Shown here: positions 49,303 to 61,200 of the stretch, in pieces | How positions within the stretch are numbered: the first letter of the stretch is position 1 | How the letters are laid out: every line of letters begins with the position of its first letter | NCBI GenBank assembly: GCA_030159075.1 | Contig: BROG01000803.1 | Coordinates: forward strand, 124,001-188,000 | DNA: 64,000 nt | Source of the DNA: Atrina japonica | Lineage: Eukaryota; Mollusca; Bivalvia; Pterioida; Pinnidae | Direction of reading: 5' to 3' | The notes under the pieces: generated by a model | What the model saw: only the letters and a program-made list of their open reading frames with translations | The model's database searches: none | What the model was told of the DNA's origin: nothing | Program-made: the position numbers and the translations under genes

Positions 49303-49469
49303 TTTAAAATGATATTGACAATATTTGACCAAGGAATCAAAATCATTTCAAATAAAGTGGGGTTTCAATTTTTATGACTTAGACTGTATGTAAATTAAAA
49401 TGTATTTAAATGACTTCCGAAATCGATGAAAATAATAAATAATGTTTAATAAAAGTGCACTTTTATGAA

Positions 49470-49690
49470 TTTTGAATAGTGTTTTATGTCACACAAAACA
49501 ATGTTGCGGTTATATGTTTTTAATGGTGGAGGATAAAACCCTCTTACAATTGTATCCGGGAAAAATCATCGAATTTCCGCAAATAAACTGGCAAACTTTT
49601 TCACAGAAATCAGCTTAAGTTCCATTGGGGCACGAACATGCGCTTAACAGAAGCGCGATGCTCTAACCACTCGGCCGGGGAGACCCTACA
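49470..49690 (-). repeat. SINE family 1 copy
   Basis: The minus strand has a ccgagtggttagagcatcgc head, a catgttcgtgccccaatgga region, and the body ending in a cataaaacactattc tail. Confidence 0.75.
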
Positions 49691-49919
49691 TTAAAATCAT
49701 ATATGATACTAGGGTGGAGGGCTAGTTATAGCTGTACTTCCCGTCACATTAAGGGAAAATATATCTCAAACCCAAGGACGATGTCTAGGCAAACTTCTAT
49801 AGTTGTATTCAAACACTTTTCAGTGATAAAAATGGTGTTATCGAGTTTTCAACATACTCCCGATTGTTTTTACTTATCTCCTGGACTAAATATTGTTGGT
49901 TTTAATTTGGATATTAAAA

Positions 49920-50023
<104 letters not shown>

Positions 50024-50145
50024 TTGATGAAAATTTTTATTAATATGACATAATATAGTGAAAGATTATCGGTATATTCACTTGTTGTATCGGACCTGTG
50101 TATTTCATACTAACTAAAAAACAGATTATCCTGTGTTCATTTGAC

Positions 50146-52005
50146 TTAAAGGGACATAAGCGTTTATTTTTAAAATTGTATTTTCCGTTTTTACTACTTA
50201 GATTGATATACAATGGCACAAAAAGACATACACAGGTGTGAAACGTCTTAAATTCCTATATATATTTTTGAAAAATTAAGAAGGCAAGGTTTGATACTTT
50301 TTCAATTGCAGTTGATTAACTTAACCTTACTATTTTTACATGGATACTACACTGGGTCTGACCTTATTTACACAAAATATATAGGAATAAAAATTTTTGT
50401 ATGCCTGTGTATAGCTCTTATTTGTTATTGTACATTAAGTACAAGGAGAAAAAACTAGAAAAAAAAAAACAAGAGGCCCAATAGGCCATAACGGTCACCT
50501 CAGAAAAATTCCCTGTCAAGTTCAATTAGAATTAATCCACTGGTTCTGTAGAAGTCGAAAATGTCTAAAATATGACAAAAAAACTCATATATTTCTTAGG
50601 TGTCTGTGACCTTGATCTTTAACCATATGACCTTGAATTTTTGTCACAATGATCCTTAGACAATTCCTACAACTTTCTCTTATATCAGTGTATACAAAAA
50701 TTCAGTGTTGAGTTATTAAGCCATTTTTATACAACAAGATCCTATGTTATTCATGTGCTCCTTTTGGTTCGTTTTTCGGCATATTTTGTTTTCATTCGCA
50801 AACCTTCTAGATATTGACTGAACAATCATGCATACAACATTTTGGTCCTTTTGGTACCTTGTAGCGCCCCTATTGGGCATATCCCTTTTTCATTTGCAAA
50901 CTTTATGCGGCTTCATATGGGGATGCTATATGCCACGTTTGGTTAAAATTGGCCCACTGGATAATAGGATAAAACATCCCAAAACATGAAAAATCCGCTT
51001 AAAAGGGAAAATAACTCCCAATAGGGTCGACCTGACAATTTCAGCCCATTTGACTTTTTGTATATCTTTTCGTGCTGAACATTTTGCTTCTTTCAATTTC
51101 TCTTTATTATATTTTTCAAGATTATAAACAAAACTACCAAAAACATGAGAAATCCACTAAAAGGGGAAATAACTCCCATAAGGGTGACCTGACAATTTCG
51201 TCCCTATTGACGTTGTTGTAGATCTTTGCATGCTGATCTTTTTTTCTTCACTTTTACACTATCTATTATACTTTTCAAGATAATGCCAAAAATATCAAAA
51301 ACATTAAACTCCTGACTCATTATTTCGATGTGCAGCCATGGCAGCCATGTTTGGTCCTAGCCCCCTTTCATCCGCAAAATTTATACGGCATTGCATGGTT
51401 ATAATTCCTGTCAAGTTTGGTTAGTCAAAAATGTTTAATATTTTTTTAAATAAACTTATATTTTCCGTTTAATTCTGTGTCTGTGACCTTGACCTTTGAC
51501 CCCATGAACTTGAAATTTTGTCAAAATGATCCTTAGATAATTCCTATATCATATATGTGTATAAAAAGTCGATTAATTTTGAGTTATTAAACAATTTGTA
51601 TTGCAGTTGTACTCTGCGTTACTGAGGCGTCGCCTAGTGACTCGTTTATAGACAGATTTTATTTTTGCTTGCAAACTTTGTAGATATTGACATTAAAATA
51701 TTGCATACAAAATTTGAAAGTCATTTGTTTATTAGAAGAAGATTTTTAAAGGTTTGGTATTTGTATACCCTTGTGGGGGCCTCTGTGGTTCCTAGCCCCT
51801 TTTCATTTGCAAACATTATGCGGTTTTATGCTTTATGCCATGTTTAGTTCAAACTGACCAACTGATTCTTGAGAAGAAGTCGAAAAGGTGTAAATGTTAA
51901 CGACGGCACGACAAAAGACGATCACATTAGGTCACCATGAGCCTTTAGCTCAGGTGACCTAAAAACCGATTTAAATTTTGGTAAACACAACTAATGACCC
52001 TTTAA
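50146..52005. repeat. TTAA MITE interrupted by another element
   Basis: The left part runs 50146-50470 (ttaaagggacataagcgttt, ctacttagattgatataca). The right end is 51962-52005 (aaacacaactaatgacccttt, TTAA). Between them sits the unrelated 1.5-kb element at 50471-51960. The two parts together match the family at 42979-43420. Confidence 0.75.
50471..51960. mobile_element. Nested non-autonomous element of about 1.5 kb with GGTCACCT ends
   Basis: It begins aagaggcccaataggccata, then acggtcacctcag, and ends ggtcaccatgagcctttagc, then tcaggtgacct, so the ends are partly inverted. No long open frame. Two internal segments (50605-50940 and 51480-51845) are diverged repeats of each other, both starting tctgtgaccttgayctttra. 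It is inserted in the MITE and hence younger. The superfamily is not determined. Confidence 0.7.
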
Positions 52006-52489
52006 TTTTATTCATTATTATCTAATAACTTTCTTCGCTTTTCTAGGGACATTATCAGCGATATCTAGACTTTATCGACGATGCTTTATCCAGGAATTTT
52101 GTAACACAAAAACTTATACTTTAACTTTATATGTAAAGTGATTGATGGAGGGAAAGTCACTATTCTTCTCCTATTCAAGAAAATAAATTCATCATATATA
52201 TATGTTTTGACAAATTGCCCATAAATATAAATCTAGAGAGATATTCATTTTTTTAGTAAATATTAAATAGTAAATATTAAACTCGGAGTTTCGCATACGG
52301 TAAGAATGAAAACTTTTGTTGCTTCTCTAACGCAGAATGTGCAATAACATAGATATTGTAACAATTATCAAGCAATAAGAAATATATATCCAAGTTTTTT
52401 TTTATATTGATCGTGAACCCCTAACGTAAAAATATATATATAAAACAAAAACACAGAAAAGACAAAAAACACGACCATTTCTAGGAGTT

Positions 52490-52765
52490 TGTTTGTTTGT
52501 TTGTTTATTGTTGTTGAACGTCCCATGAATCTTTCACTCATATGGAGACGTCACCAATTGCCGGTAAAGGGCTTCAAATTTTGGCTTATACTTGGCACTT
52601 ACAGCCACTGAGCAGTGGGGTTTCTTTAACGTGCCGACACCTACTGTGACATGGGACCTCGGTTTTTACTGTCTCATCCGAAAGACAGGAAACCAACCTG
52701 CCGCCGGCCTCACGATCAACAGTCGAGCGCGCTACCGACTGAGCCAGGTCGGCTCACCATTTTTA
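52490..52765 (-). repeat. tRNA-Lys-like SINE, family 2
   Basis: The minus strand has gagccgacctggctcagtcg, gtagcgcgctcgactgttga, then a short deletion of the B-box region, then the canonical body and a ttcaacaacaataaacaaac tail. Confidence 0.85.
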
Positions 52766-53495
52766 GGAGAACAATTGGAATTTATAGCATATTTGAAGTA
52801 TCATCCTAATGTTTTTACAGCACGAAAACAATTAAACTTATAAACCGTATCTTTGGCAATTACATTTGAAAGTATAGCTTTCACATACGTATGATAAATA
52901 AAGCACCTTCATCTGTTATTTAGATTAATAGAATCTTACATGAGTGTGTGCTGTGCATAAGGAAATCTCCACCCGAGTGGTAAGAATCAGTTCGGGATAC
53001 CCTAGAATTGAACGTTCAGATTCGTACCACGAGGGCCGAGATTTCCCTTTTCACTCCACTCACCAATGTTTAATTATTTCTCTCTCCTGATTTAAACACA
53101 TGTTTATATAAACATAATCTGAAGCAAGCTTTAATGTTCTGTATTCTCAATTTCATTTTCTTATCTTCAGTATTATATCATTTTCAACTGTCAATCCCCC
53201 TAGTAAATTGTTTTTTTTTTTATCCAAACTGAACAGGGTATTTAAAATTGTTCTTCTGAAAGCTTCTCCATGATTCTCAAAAATTGTGTGAAGACACTTG
53301 CTTAATCATTAACACGAACATCGACTAACCTGTCATGACGACTCGGACAAAGACACAAAAGTTTGATCAGGGCTCACTTTCGGTATCTTTCGTTATTTAT
53401 CTAGTTACATATGCCACATATATGACCTCCGGAAATGCCATGAGAACAGCCCATCCGGTAGTCTAATTGAATTCAGAAAATAATTTCAGTTTAAT

Positions 53496-53608
<113 letters not shown>

Positions 53609-54289
53609 CAGAGTAAAACGTTAGCGCTTTCATTCAAACGAATCTTTAGGCGTTGTGTAACATAACATAACAATAACTTTGTTAATACAAAGTGCTAGTA
53701 CCTAAGTTCCACTTTCATTATCTATAAGAGTTTAATTGAAGAAACACATGAATCTTAATTAAAGTCAGAAGAGATCTGCTGAAGATGGTTAAAATAACGA
53801 TATGTGACACTTGCTACATGCTTGACCACAGTTAATCTGATAACATTTTCTTTAATTCATATTCCTTCATATCACCTGTTCTCTTTGTTTCTATTTCATA
53901 TAATTGCCACTTTATCTTGTACATTAGTTAGATTTCAAGGTTGGGCTTGTACTGTATAGATCACATGTGTATATGTATCTTGTGTTATATAAAAGTGTTG
54001 AAAAGCTTAAAAGAACTCATGGTAACAGACGTATTTTGACGTATACAGTATAATGACGTGTGTAATACAATGATGTCATAATATAGAAGAGGGATTCAGT
54101 CGCGTGAGTTGTAGCGGTATGCGATAAAAGTACATAAATGTATATTATACAGACAAAGTATATGTCAATTCAAACCAAACTGTTAAGTGTTGGCTGGAAA
54201 ACTTGTATAAAATGTTTTCTTGTTCTCATCTTGTTAATACATTGTGCGTGTATCGTTTATGAAAAGGAAATATTTTTAAGTTTTTTAAT

Positions 54290-54345
54290 GGCCGTATATA
54301 TCAATATTCTTACTCAGTAAGCATATTGATATATGCGGCCACGGA
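54290..54345. repeat. Near-perfect hairpin
   Basis: Arms ggccgtatatatcaatattc and atattgatatatgcggcc surround a short loop. It could be the remnant of a foldback element. Confidence 0.6.
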
Positions 54346-54964
54346 AATGTCATAATGTTCATAAAGTATATATATATATACTTTCTCTTAATTACTGTAA
54401 TTCAGGAAAGTATCAGTAAACTTCGCGCACTGAAAATGACATTGCGATAAACTGTGTTATCTTCTCCATACGTATATCTATATATAACAGTGCAAATAGG
54501 CGACCAAGCATGTCCTTGTATCACGAAAGATAGCAATTCCGGTCTGGAATCAGGACTGAAAGGTATGACCACATATTATCAATGTCGTGTTAATTTCTAA
54601 ATAGCAAATAAATACCATTGTTTTCTGGAAAACAACACGTATACGTATATGTACCCGTATAACATACATTTCAACTTTTACATCTGTAACCATATCCAAC
54701 TGATAAAAGTACGGACAAATTACTTTATTTTATTCAATCCACCGATATTAATCGATAATATGCAAAATAATACGTGAACTCATTCGTAAACAACAGAATG
54801 AAAAAAAAATGCAGTAGTTGTGATATTCATATTATTGAAAAAAAGTCGTTAATGATATATTCCAAACGAACAACTAAAACAACAAAACAGCAGACAATAT
54901 TTTTTTTGATGATTTATTTATTTTTATTTATATAACACTATTTTCTTATACCCGAATGATCCAG

Positions 54965-56638
54965 TTATTCTGAAATATATATAAATATCAATTTTAATGT
55001 GGTAAAGTAGTACATACTCGTATGTTATAATTAGCGTGGATGCAATGCATAACATGTTATTATGTCAGAATAAACGTAACTGCAAACTGAGTTTATATGT
55101 AAAATGGTTATCACGACATAATAGTATTCAAGTTATTAAACATTATAAGATAATTTTTGTCGGGGGTGGGGTTGGGGGCAAATATCAAGCACTTCTCAGG
55201 GTTTTTCAATTTGTATGTATATACATTCTGCTTACTCGACCATGGCACCTGATCCCATATCTGCATTGCTAGAAGTCCATGTTTGACCAATATCACCATA
55301 TCAATATACGTATCTTGGACATCCTGTTGATATCTGAGATTTTATATTTATACACTCATCGAGAATATCTTTCGAGGGCGAGTCCCGAGAACACATAAGT
55401 GCCCGGATGCTTAGCTTATGTAGCTTACTACACTTTGTAGTAGAAATCAGTGTTAAAGTGAGAGCGGTCGCCATTTCTTTTTCAAATCGAACCGTACGTG
55501 CATAATTTCCGCGCAGCATTCGTCTAGGTTCTTTCCATATTGGCCATGTTAATTAATAATATGCTCAGTAATCAGTGATATCCTATATCGATACATATAG
55601 GGTTATTAATCGGTGGAAAACACTGTTTGATAACACTACAGTATTACAGACTGGTTTCCACCATATAACTGTACAATTATTGAGTTTGGTGTTAAACAAT
55701 AAACACATATTATTGGTTCAAATAGGCTCTCTTTGCTGTAATAAAATATCCAGAAGTACTGACATATCTCTAATTGAGTCAACATTTACGTAAACTTTTA
55801 TCAATTTCACACTGGCGTTGTAATATGTCTTACTTCACAAAATATGCAAATCAAACCGGTAATTTGACATGTTTCAACCATCTATATTGATACACCATTA
55901 GTATGTATGTATATACGTACGACAGTCGCAATGGCCATGATGATGACAATGTGGGCTTCCTCCATTGGGACAACTACAATCATTATCATCGGTGCAAGTT
56001 TGACAAAGACAAACGTTGTGATGGCAAACTCCATTCCCGTTACCTTGGCAAGTACAGTCATCGTCATGGTCGCAACTTTGAGTTTGTGCCATAGCCAAAA
56101 CTAATAAAAAGACGAAAAAATCATAATAAAACATGGGAGCATATGATAGAAACGACAAGACAGCATAGAAAGCTATATAGCTTAAAACAGAAACGAAAAG
56201 AGAGCTTGAAATAAGTAGAAGACAGTATGTGATAGAAACAAACTATTACAGAGCTGATAACAGTTATAAGCGAACAATTCATTATTTTTTTCATTTCCAA
56301 ATGATACATAGTAATAAAAACATAGAAAAAAAAATCTTGAGAATGAATGTAACTTACAGTTTTTCATTCAGTTGCATTAATCATAAGTAGTATTTTTGCA
56401 ACTATAGTGAAACAAATCTTTTTATCCATACTGGTTTATAATATAATAAAATAGACGGTTCTCTAATCAAAATGTATTTGAAAATCGTACATTTATCGTT
56501 TATCAAAATTTAGTTTAAAAAACACACACACACTAAAACAAACAACTAATTTGCAGGCAATTACTCTAGACTAACATTTATCATATATTACTTACCAAGG
56601 CAAGCAAGTGCAACAGCAAGAACAAACAGGGTTCTCAT
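54965..56638 (-). CDS. Cvsi-like 12-cysteine secreted peptide, gene 3
   Basis: Three exons on the minus strand: 56638-56596, 56100-55921 and 54969-54965. They have the same phases as gene 1 and give 75 aa. The signal peptide spans residues 1-19 (FVLAVALACLVLAMA core). The mature 56 residues carry 12 cysteines: C-x5-C-x-C-x7-C-x4-C-x-C, then C-x5-C-x-C-x7-C-x5-C-x-C, after a two-residue linker. The two halves are thus more alike than in gene 1. The chain is rich in Asp and His, with an HHH run. The last exon contributes one Gln and a stop. A TATA box (TATATAAA, 56707-56700) lies about 65 bases before the ATG. Several AATAAA signals follow the stop near 54910-54935. The protease-inhibitor role is inferred from the family pattern. 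Confidence 0.85.
55235..55345 (+). mobile_element. Penelope-like element 3' UTR fragment
   Basis: It aligns with 9945-10065 (ccatggcacctgatccca, atcttggacatcctgttgat and atctgagattttatat). It lies in intron 2 of Cvsi-like gene 3. Confidence 0.65.
55605..55715 (+). repeat. SINE tail fragment (family 1-like)
   Basis: Only ccaccatataactgtacaat, attgagtttggtgttaaaca and the a-rich end remain, in intron 2 of Cvsi-like gene 3. Confidence 0.4.
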
Positions 56639-56699
56639 ATTGTGAATTTAATTCTTCTTTGTTTGGAAGACAAACTGATACAAACTATGTGCTTTACGC

Positions 56700-56707
56700 T
56701 TTATATA
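56700..56707 (-). promoter_or_regulatory. TATA box of Cvsi-like gene 3
   Basis: TATATAAA on the minus strand, 62-70 bases before the start codon. The leader has the same tttgtatcagttt block as gene 1. Confidence 0.65.
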
Positions 56708-56719
56708 TATATGCAGCCA

Positions 56720-59700
56720 TGACCTTTCTCAACCATTCGGTAGATAAGTTGTACGGTAACCTATACTTGTCATATGTAAAACAAATTAATTGTGTCACAG
56801 ATCTTTGTTATCTTAGTAATCATAAACGATAATAATTGTAATGAAAGCTTAATAATTGTTTTATACATGGGTGTTGTGTAAGGGCTACCCATTCTTTTAT
56901 ACATTTTCAAGGTTGGTTTTTATGGTGCGTCGTAGGACGGGACGTAATATGGTATACCGTCTGTCCGTTATCTCTCATTGTAATTGCTTGAACATCCACC
57001 GATTTTGCTAAAAAAATGTCAAAAGATTCAATATCAATACATCTCCTCCTAGTTAGATGATGACTTGTGTTGGACCAAACACCTGCTTTTTTTTTCAATA
57101 TTATGGATTTCTTAATAAAACATGAATGACAAAAACGTTGTAAAATTGAGGGGATTTCGACGGACATGGGTTGTACTGTTTCTCAGACCATTTTGTGTTA
57201 TGTTTCACGTCTTATTTCGTAATTTTCTCTTGTGTAGACCGCAGACGCTATAAGTGAGAGGTTACATGTTAAGACCTGTCATCCAAAGATACTATATTAG
57301 TAAACGAAAGTAGATCCAGAAAACAGTATACAAATGTATCGAGTATTGCACAGTCGTACAAGTATTCCGGAAGTTATTTGAGGTTTTATGGAGGAGTAAG
57401 CATCTTCTATCGCTATAAATGTATAAAACTGTTACCTTAAAATGACCTGAATAATATGGTCCCTTGAAATGTGTTATAAGCCAGTTGTAATGTATGCGAA
57501 TTGTGACACTTTGTTATTCTGTCTGTGTTTATCCTGTAGATTAACGACGAATGTGACTACAACACGGAACAAGTATTTCCAAACGATACTTGTTCCGGGA
57601 GCATTAGCTGAGATTACTAAAATATATATTTTTTCTTCTACATGATGTAAAATAACGAATCAGAGATATACACAGTCATAAAAAATCAAATTCCTATAAA
57701 TATTGTGAAAACAAGGTCAGGTCTTGTGTGGTTTGCATATACAAATAGTAAGGTTAAATTACTCAATTGCAAGTGAATCATTGCCAAACTGGGTTTCTCC
57801 AGCAAATTGAGTAGTAATTTAAGAATGTTTATGCCGGAGTTAGTCTCTTTTTGTTACTGAATATCAATTTAAGTAGCAGAAAAGGGATTATTTCTTTACA
57901 ATGAAAAACACAGTTAATGCCCATTTAAGAGTGGTCTACGTTTTTCAATACTGCGTAACGATATTTTCCGCTTCTTGTTAAAATGTTTATATATATGATT
58001 TTTACATACTGATTTTAAATGTTGTGTAGTTTTAAGGTAAAAGTAGTATTTAGTTGCCTTTTTGTTGCAGTTTTGGTAATGTATTGTCGTAACTTTTACT
58101 CCAGATGCGACACCGAAGTAGTTACACTCGCCATACATCGACATTTACTGCAAACTGTAGCATACATAAAAGAGACATTTTAAGAGAGTTATATGGATTG
58201 TCATTGAAACTACATGGTCGCAGAAACGATATTTTAAAAAGTGCTGAGTCATACGTGACTAAATAATAACACAGTGGATATTCTGTTGATAAATAAATCA
58301 AATACATTTTATTGGTGTTCCAATTATTACAAATATCCCCTCTATACTAGAATTTCAACAAACATTGGTATAGTGTAAGCATAGTTATATGGTTCAAACG
58401 CTATGGTGTATACGAAAGACTTAAATGTACGTTTTAAATGCTACTTTACGTCAAGCTCTTCGCAAGTCGGTAATATCTTATTATTCCCAGTCTTCAGGAT
58501 TCCATACTGAAGTGTTTGAATAAGTTTTTCTTTCTACATTTTGGTTCCTTGGACGCATTGCATTATTCAAATATCAATGCTTTCCAGTTTTGCACAATCA
58601 ATTTTTCATGACATGAATTTGAAGTAAAACAAAATGTCAAGTTCGGTGAAAATGTCATCAGTTAGTTTGCGAAAGGGAAGTCATTGTATATGCTGAACCA
58701 CTCCCAGAGATATGGATAATTACATGCTTTACCAATGCAGTTTGTAGTATTTATAAATAACGTAGACATCACTTTCATGTCCCTGCTGCAGAAAAATCAA
58801 TAATACAAAGATATACCAATGGAGGAAAGGCTATTAATGAAACAAATGACATGAGTAAGGTAGTCAACACAATATATAATTGATGCCTTAGTACATATCA
58901 TAGTTCAAAAGCATATCTATATTAAGAAACATTTAGTTGCGAATTAGTAAATTATTTCAAAAAGGTAGAATGAGACACGTAATTAAAATGGAACTGTATA
59001 TGAGCCAAACAAGTCATAACTACAAGTTGTTCGTTATTCTCTAAACAAAGTTACCATTTATGTTTACACGTCCTCTTTCTTTTATCCTGCTGATGTAATT
59101 CATTAAATATTATCATACAATATTAAGCCCCTACTCATGAATGTTAAAAAGTATTCTTAAGTACGACCGTACACAGTGACCCCCTTTCGCCAATGGTATG
59201 TAAGACTAGATGGTGACATTTTCCGCTAGCTTGACCTTTTCGCCGAACACTACATGTTCACATTTGTGTAAATAGACCATTACTATATCCACTCTGTCAT
59301 ATGTTAATGACCTTAGAGTTTCAAATATCCATTGGTACGTCTTCATCTTTATTTCTGCAGTGATATATAAGCAGAAAATGTATTAGATTTTCATGCCTGA
59401 GACAAGACACGGAGCTTTTACAGGCTTGCGCTAACTTGGATTTCACTTTGGTCACGTGGCGGGCACGTTTTTCAGTGTTGCTTTGACTGTATCGATATTG
59501 ACTTAGCTTTTTCAATATTCACTTAGTAAGATTTTGAATTACATATTGTTTGAGCAGGAAGTCCCGTATTAGGCTAATGTTACCGCATATAATTAATAAA
59601 CAGGAATCCGAATCGGTAATCAATGCGTATGCAGTTATTTTACAATAATTGCACTTTTTTACAAAATTAGGAAAAATTTGATGGGCACATTATTGGAACC

Positions 59701-60057
59701 AATTAATAGTCAAATTGATGTAGAGCAGTTAATTTTATAAGGTATTGTGGTAAAGTTAATACCGAGGACACATATCAATATTCTTGCATTGCTGGCAGAT
59801 AAGATATACATATAATTGTTATTGTGATTAATACAACGTCGATCCACAATCAAGACAGAACATCGTCTCTGGCGAACAGAGACATAACAAACACTTCCAG
59901 AACTGCAGTAGCTGTGATATTCACATTATTAAAAAAAAAACCTTCATGATATATTCTCCACAAACATATAAAACAACAAAACAGCAGCAAATGTTTTTTT
60001 TATAATTTATTTACGTTGTCATTTATATATAACACTGTTTTCTTGTGCCCGAAGGAT
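56720..60057. other. Intergenic stretch, no gene recognised
   Basis: It contains a TTAA MITE copy at 57594-57928. The bases near 57385-57420 resemble a short scrap of the Penelope-like 3' UTR. From about 59880 the sequence becomes homologous to 54780-54960, the 3' flank of Cvsi-like gene 3. Nothing coding is recognised elsewhere. Confidence 0.5.
57594..57928. repeat. TTAA MITE copy without microsatellite expansion
   Basis: Ends gagcattagctgaga and aacacagttaatgcccattt are inverted. The centre reads tttgcatatacaaatagtaa where the 42979-43420 copy has a long TA run. Confidence 0.65.
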
Positions 60058-60068
60058 TCAGTGATGAG
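60058..60068 (-). pseudogene. Orphan terminal exon of a fourth Cvsi-like copy
   Basis: A pyrimidine-rich acceptor (ttttttttttcag) precedes a short coding stub that in the family phase reads PHH and stop. The 3' UTR resembles that of gene 3 (gggcacaagaaaacagtg, ttatatataaat), with AATAAA nearby. Flanks on both sides align with 54780-55090. Exons 1 and 2 are not visible between here and the LTR element at 60735, so the gene is either broken by that insertion or continues beyond the window. Confidence 0.6.
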
Positions 60069-60259
60069 CTGAAAAAAAAAAAGAAAACATATTTATATTA
60101 ATGCGACTAAGTAGTACATATACACATGTTTTAAATGACGTGGCTGCGATGCATATATCGTTATGCCATTACTTGCGTAACGGACATACATGCCATGTTA
60201 AATGTAATTGTCATATAGGCCTATATATGTCAGAATTAACGTAGCTGCAAAACTTGTAA

Positions 60260-60399
<140 letters not shown>

Positions 60400-60734
60400 G
60401 TTCTCGTTGGGAATTTAAGAAGGCCTAGTGGATTAAGTCAGACGTTAGTTAGTCAGTCGATTATTTTCTAAGTAGACTTTAGTTCACACTACGATTATTT
60501 TAAAGATTCAGGGAAATTTTTCAGACGTTAACTTATTCTCTTCGCTTATCGGAAACATTAAAACAGCAATTTTATTCATATAAAACATAATTCAAAATTA
60601 TTTTGAATTCCAACTTGAAATAGGTTAAATTAAATTCTTGTAAATCGACATTTGAACAAGTCACATATTCCGATTAAAACTGGAATTTTGACTTACGAAT
60701 CTGATATGTAAAACATTTTGTTAGCTGATCCAAT

Positions 60735-61200
60735 TGTAATGTCTCTATTAATCTTAACAGAACATGCTCTAGGCATACACAGATAAACACCAGAACGTCT
60801 GTCCTTTTGCATGCTTTATTTCTAACTATTGAAACAAAACTGTATATACATTTACCATAACTTCAGTAGAGACAGTGTTGACAACGATAAACATGATCAA
60901 ATAAGCATTAAACTGTGTATGACCATTGCGGCGGCTACATTAGAATAGGTCTAGATGGCAAACGGACATTTCAGATAAGAACATTATATCCCTCTTCGTC
61001 TTAGATTGATAACAAACTTAAGAAATTATTAATTGACCAAAAGCAGAGTTCTAAATGTCCAGCATCCATGAACGAATGAATGAGACTACAATTACAAGCA
61101 AGTTTAACACTATAATAGATCTGAACAAACACATGTATTTACAGTCTACACTTCCAGTACAACTAAACCAATTGTTCTATAATTAAACATGTAATGTACA
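60735..61200 (-). repeat. 3' LTR of the Ty3/gypsy element
   Basis: It matches 63787 to the window end over more than 200 bases (gtctctatta, acacagataaacaccagaac and gtctgtccttt). The inner end is set at TGTACATTACATG because a purine-rich gtgaagaagtgaact precedes it. That boundary is tentative because the matching part of the other LTR is outside the window. Confidence 0.7.

Noticed and set aside
55898..56104. Plus-strand frames opposite exon 2 of Cvsi-like gene 3
   Set aside because: They are shadows of the Cys/His-rich exon on the minus strand, which has splice sites, a signal exon and a paralogue.
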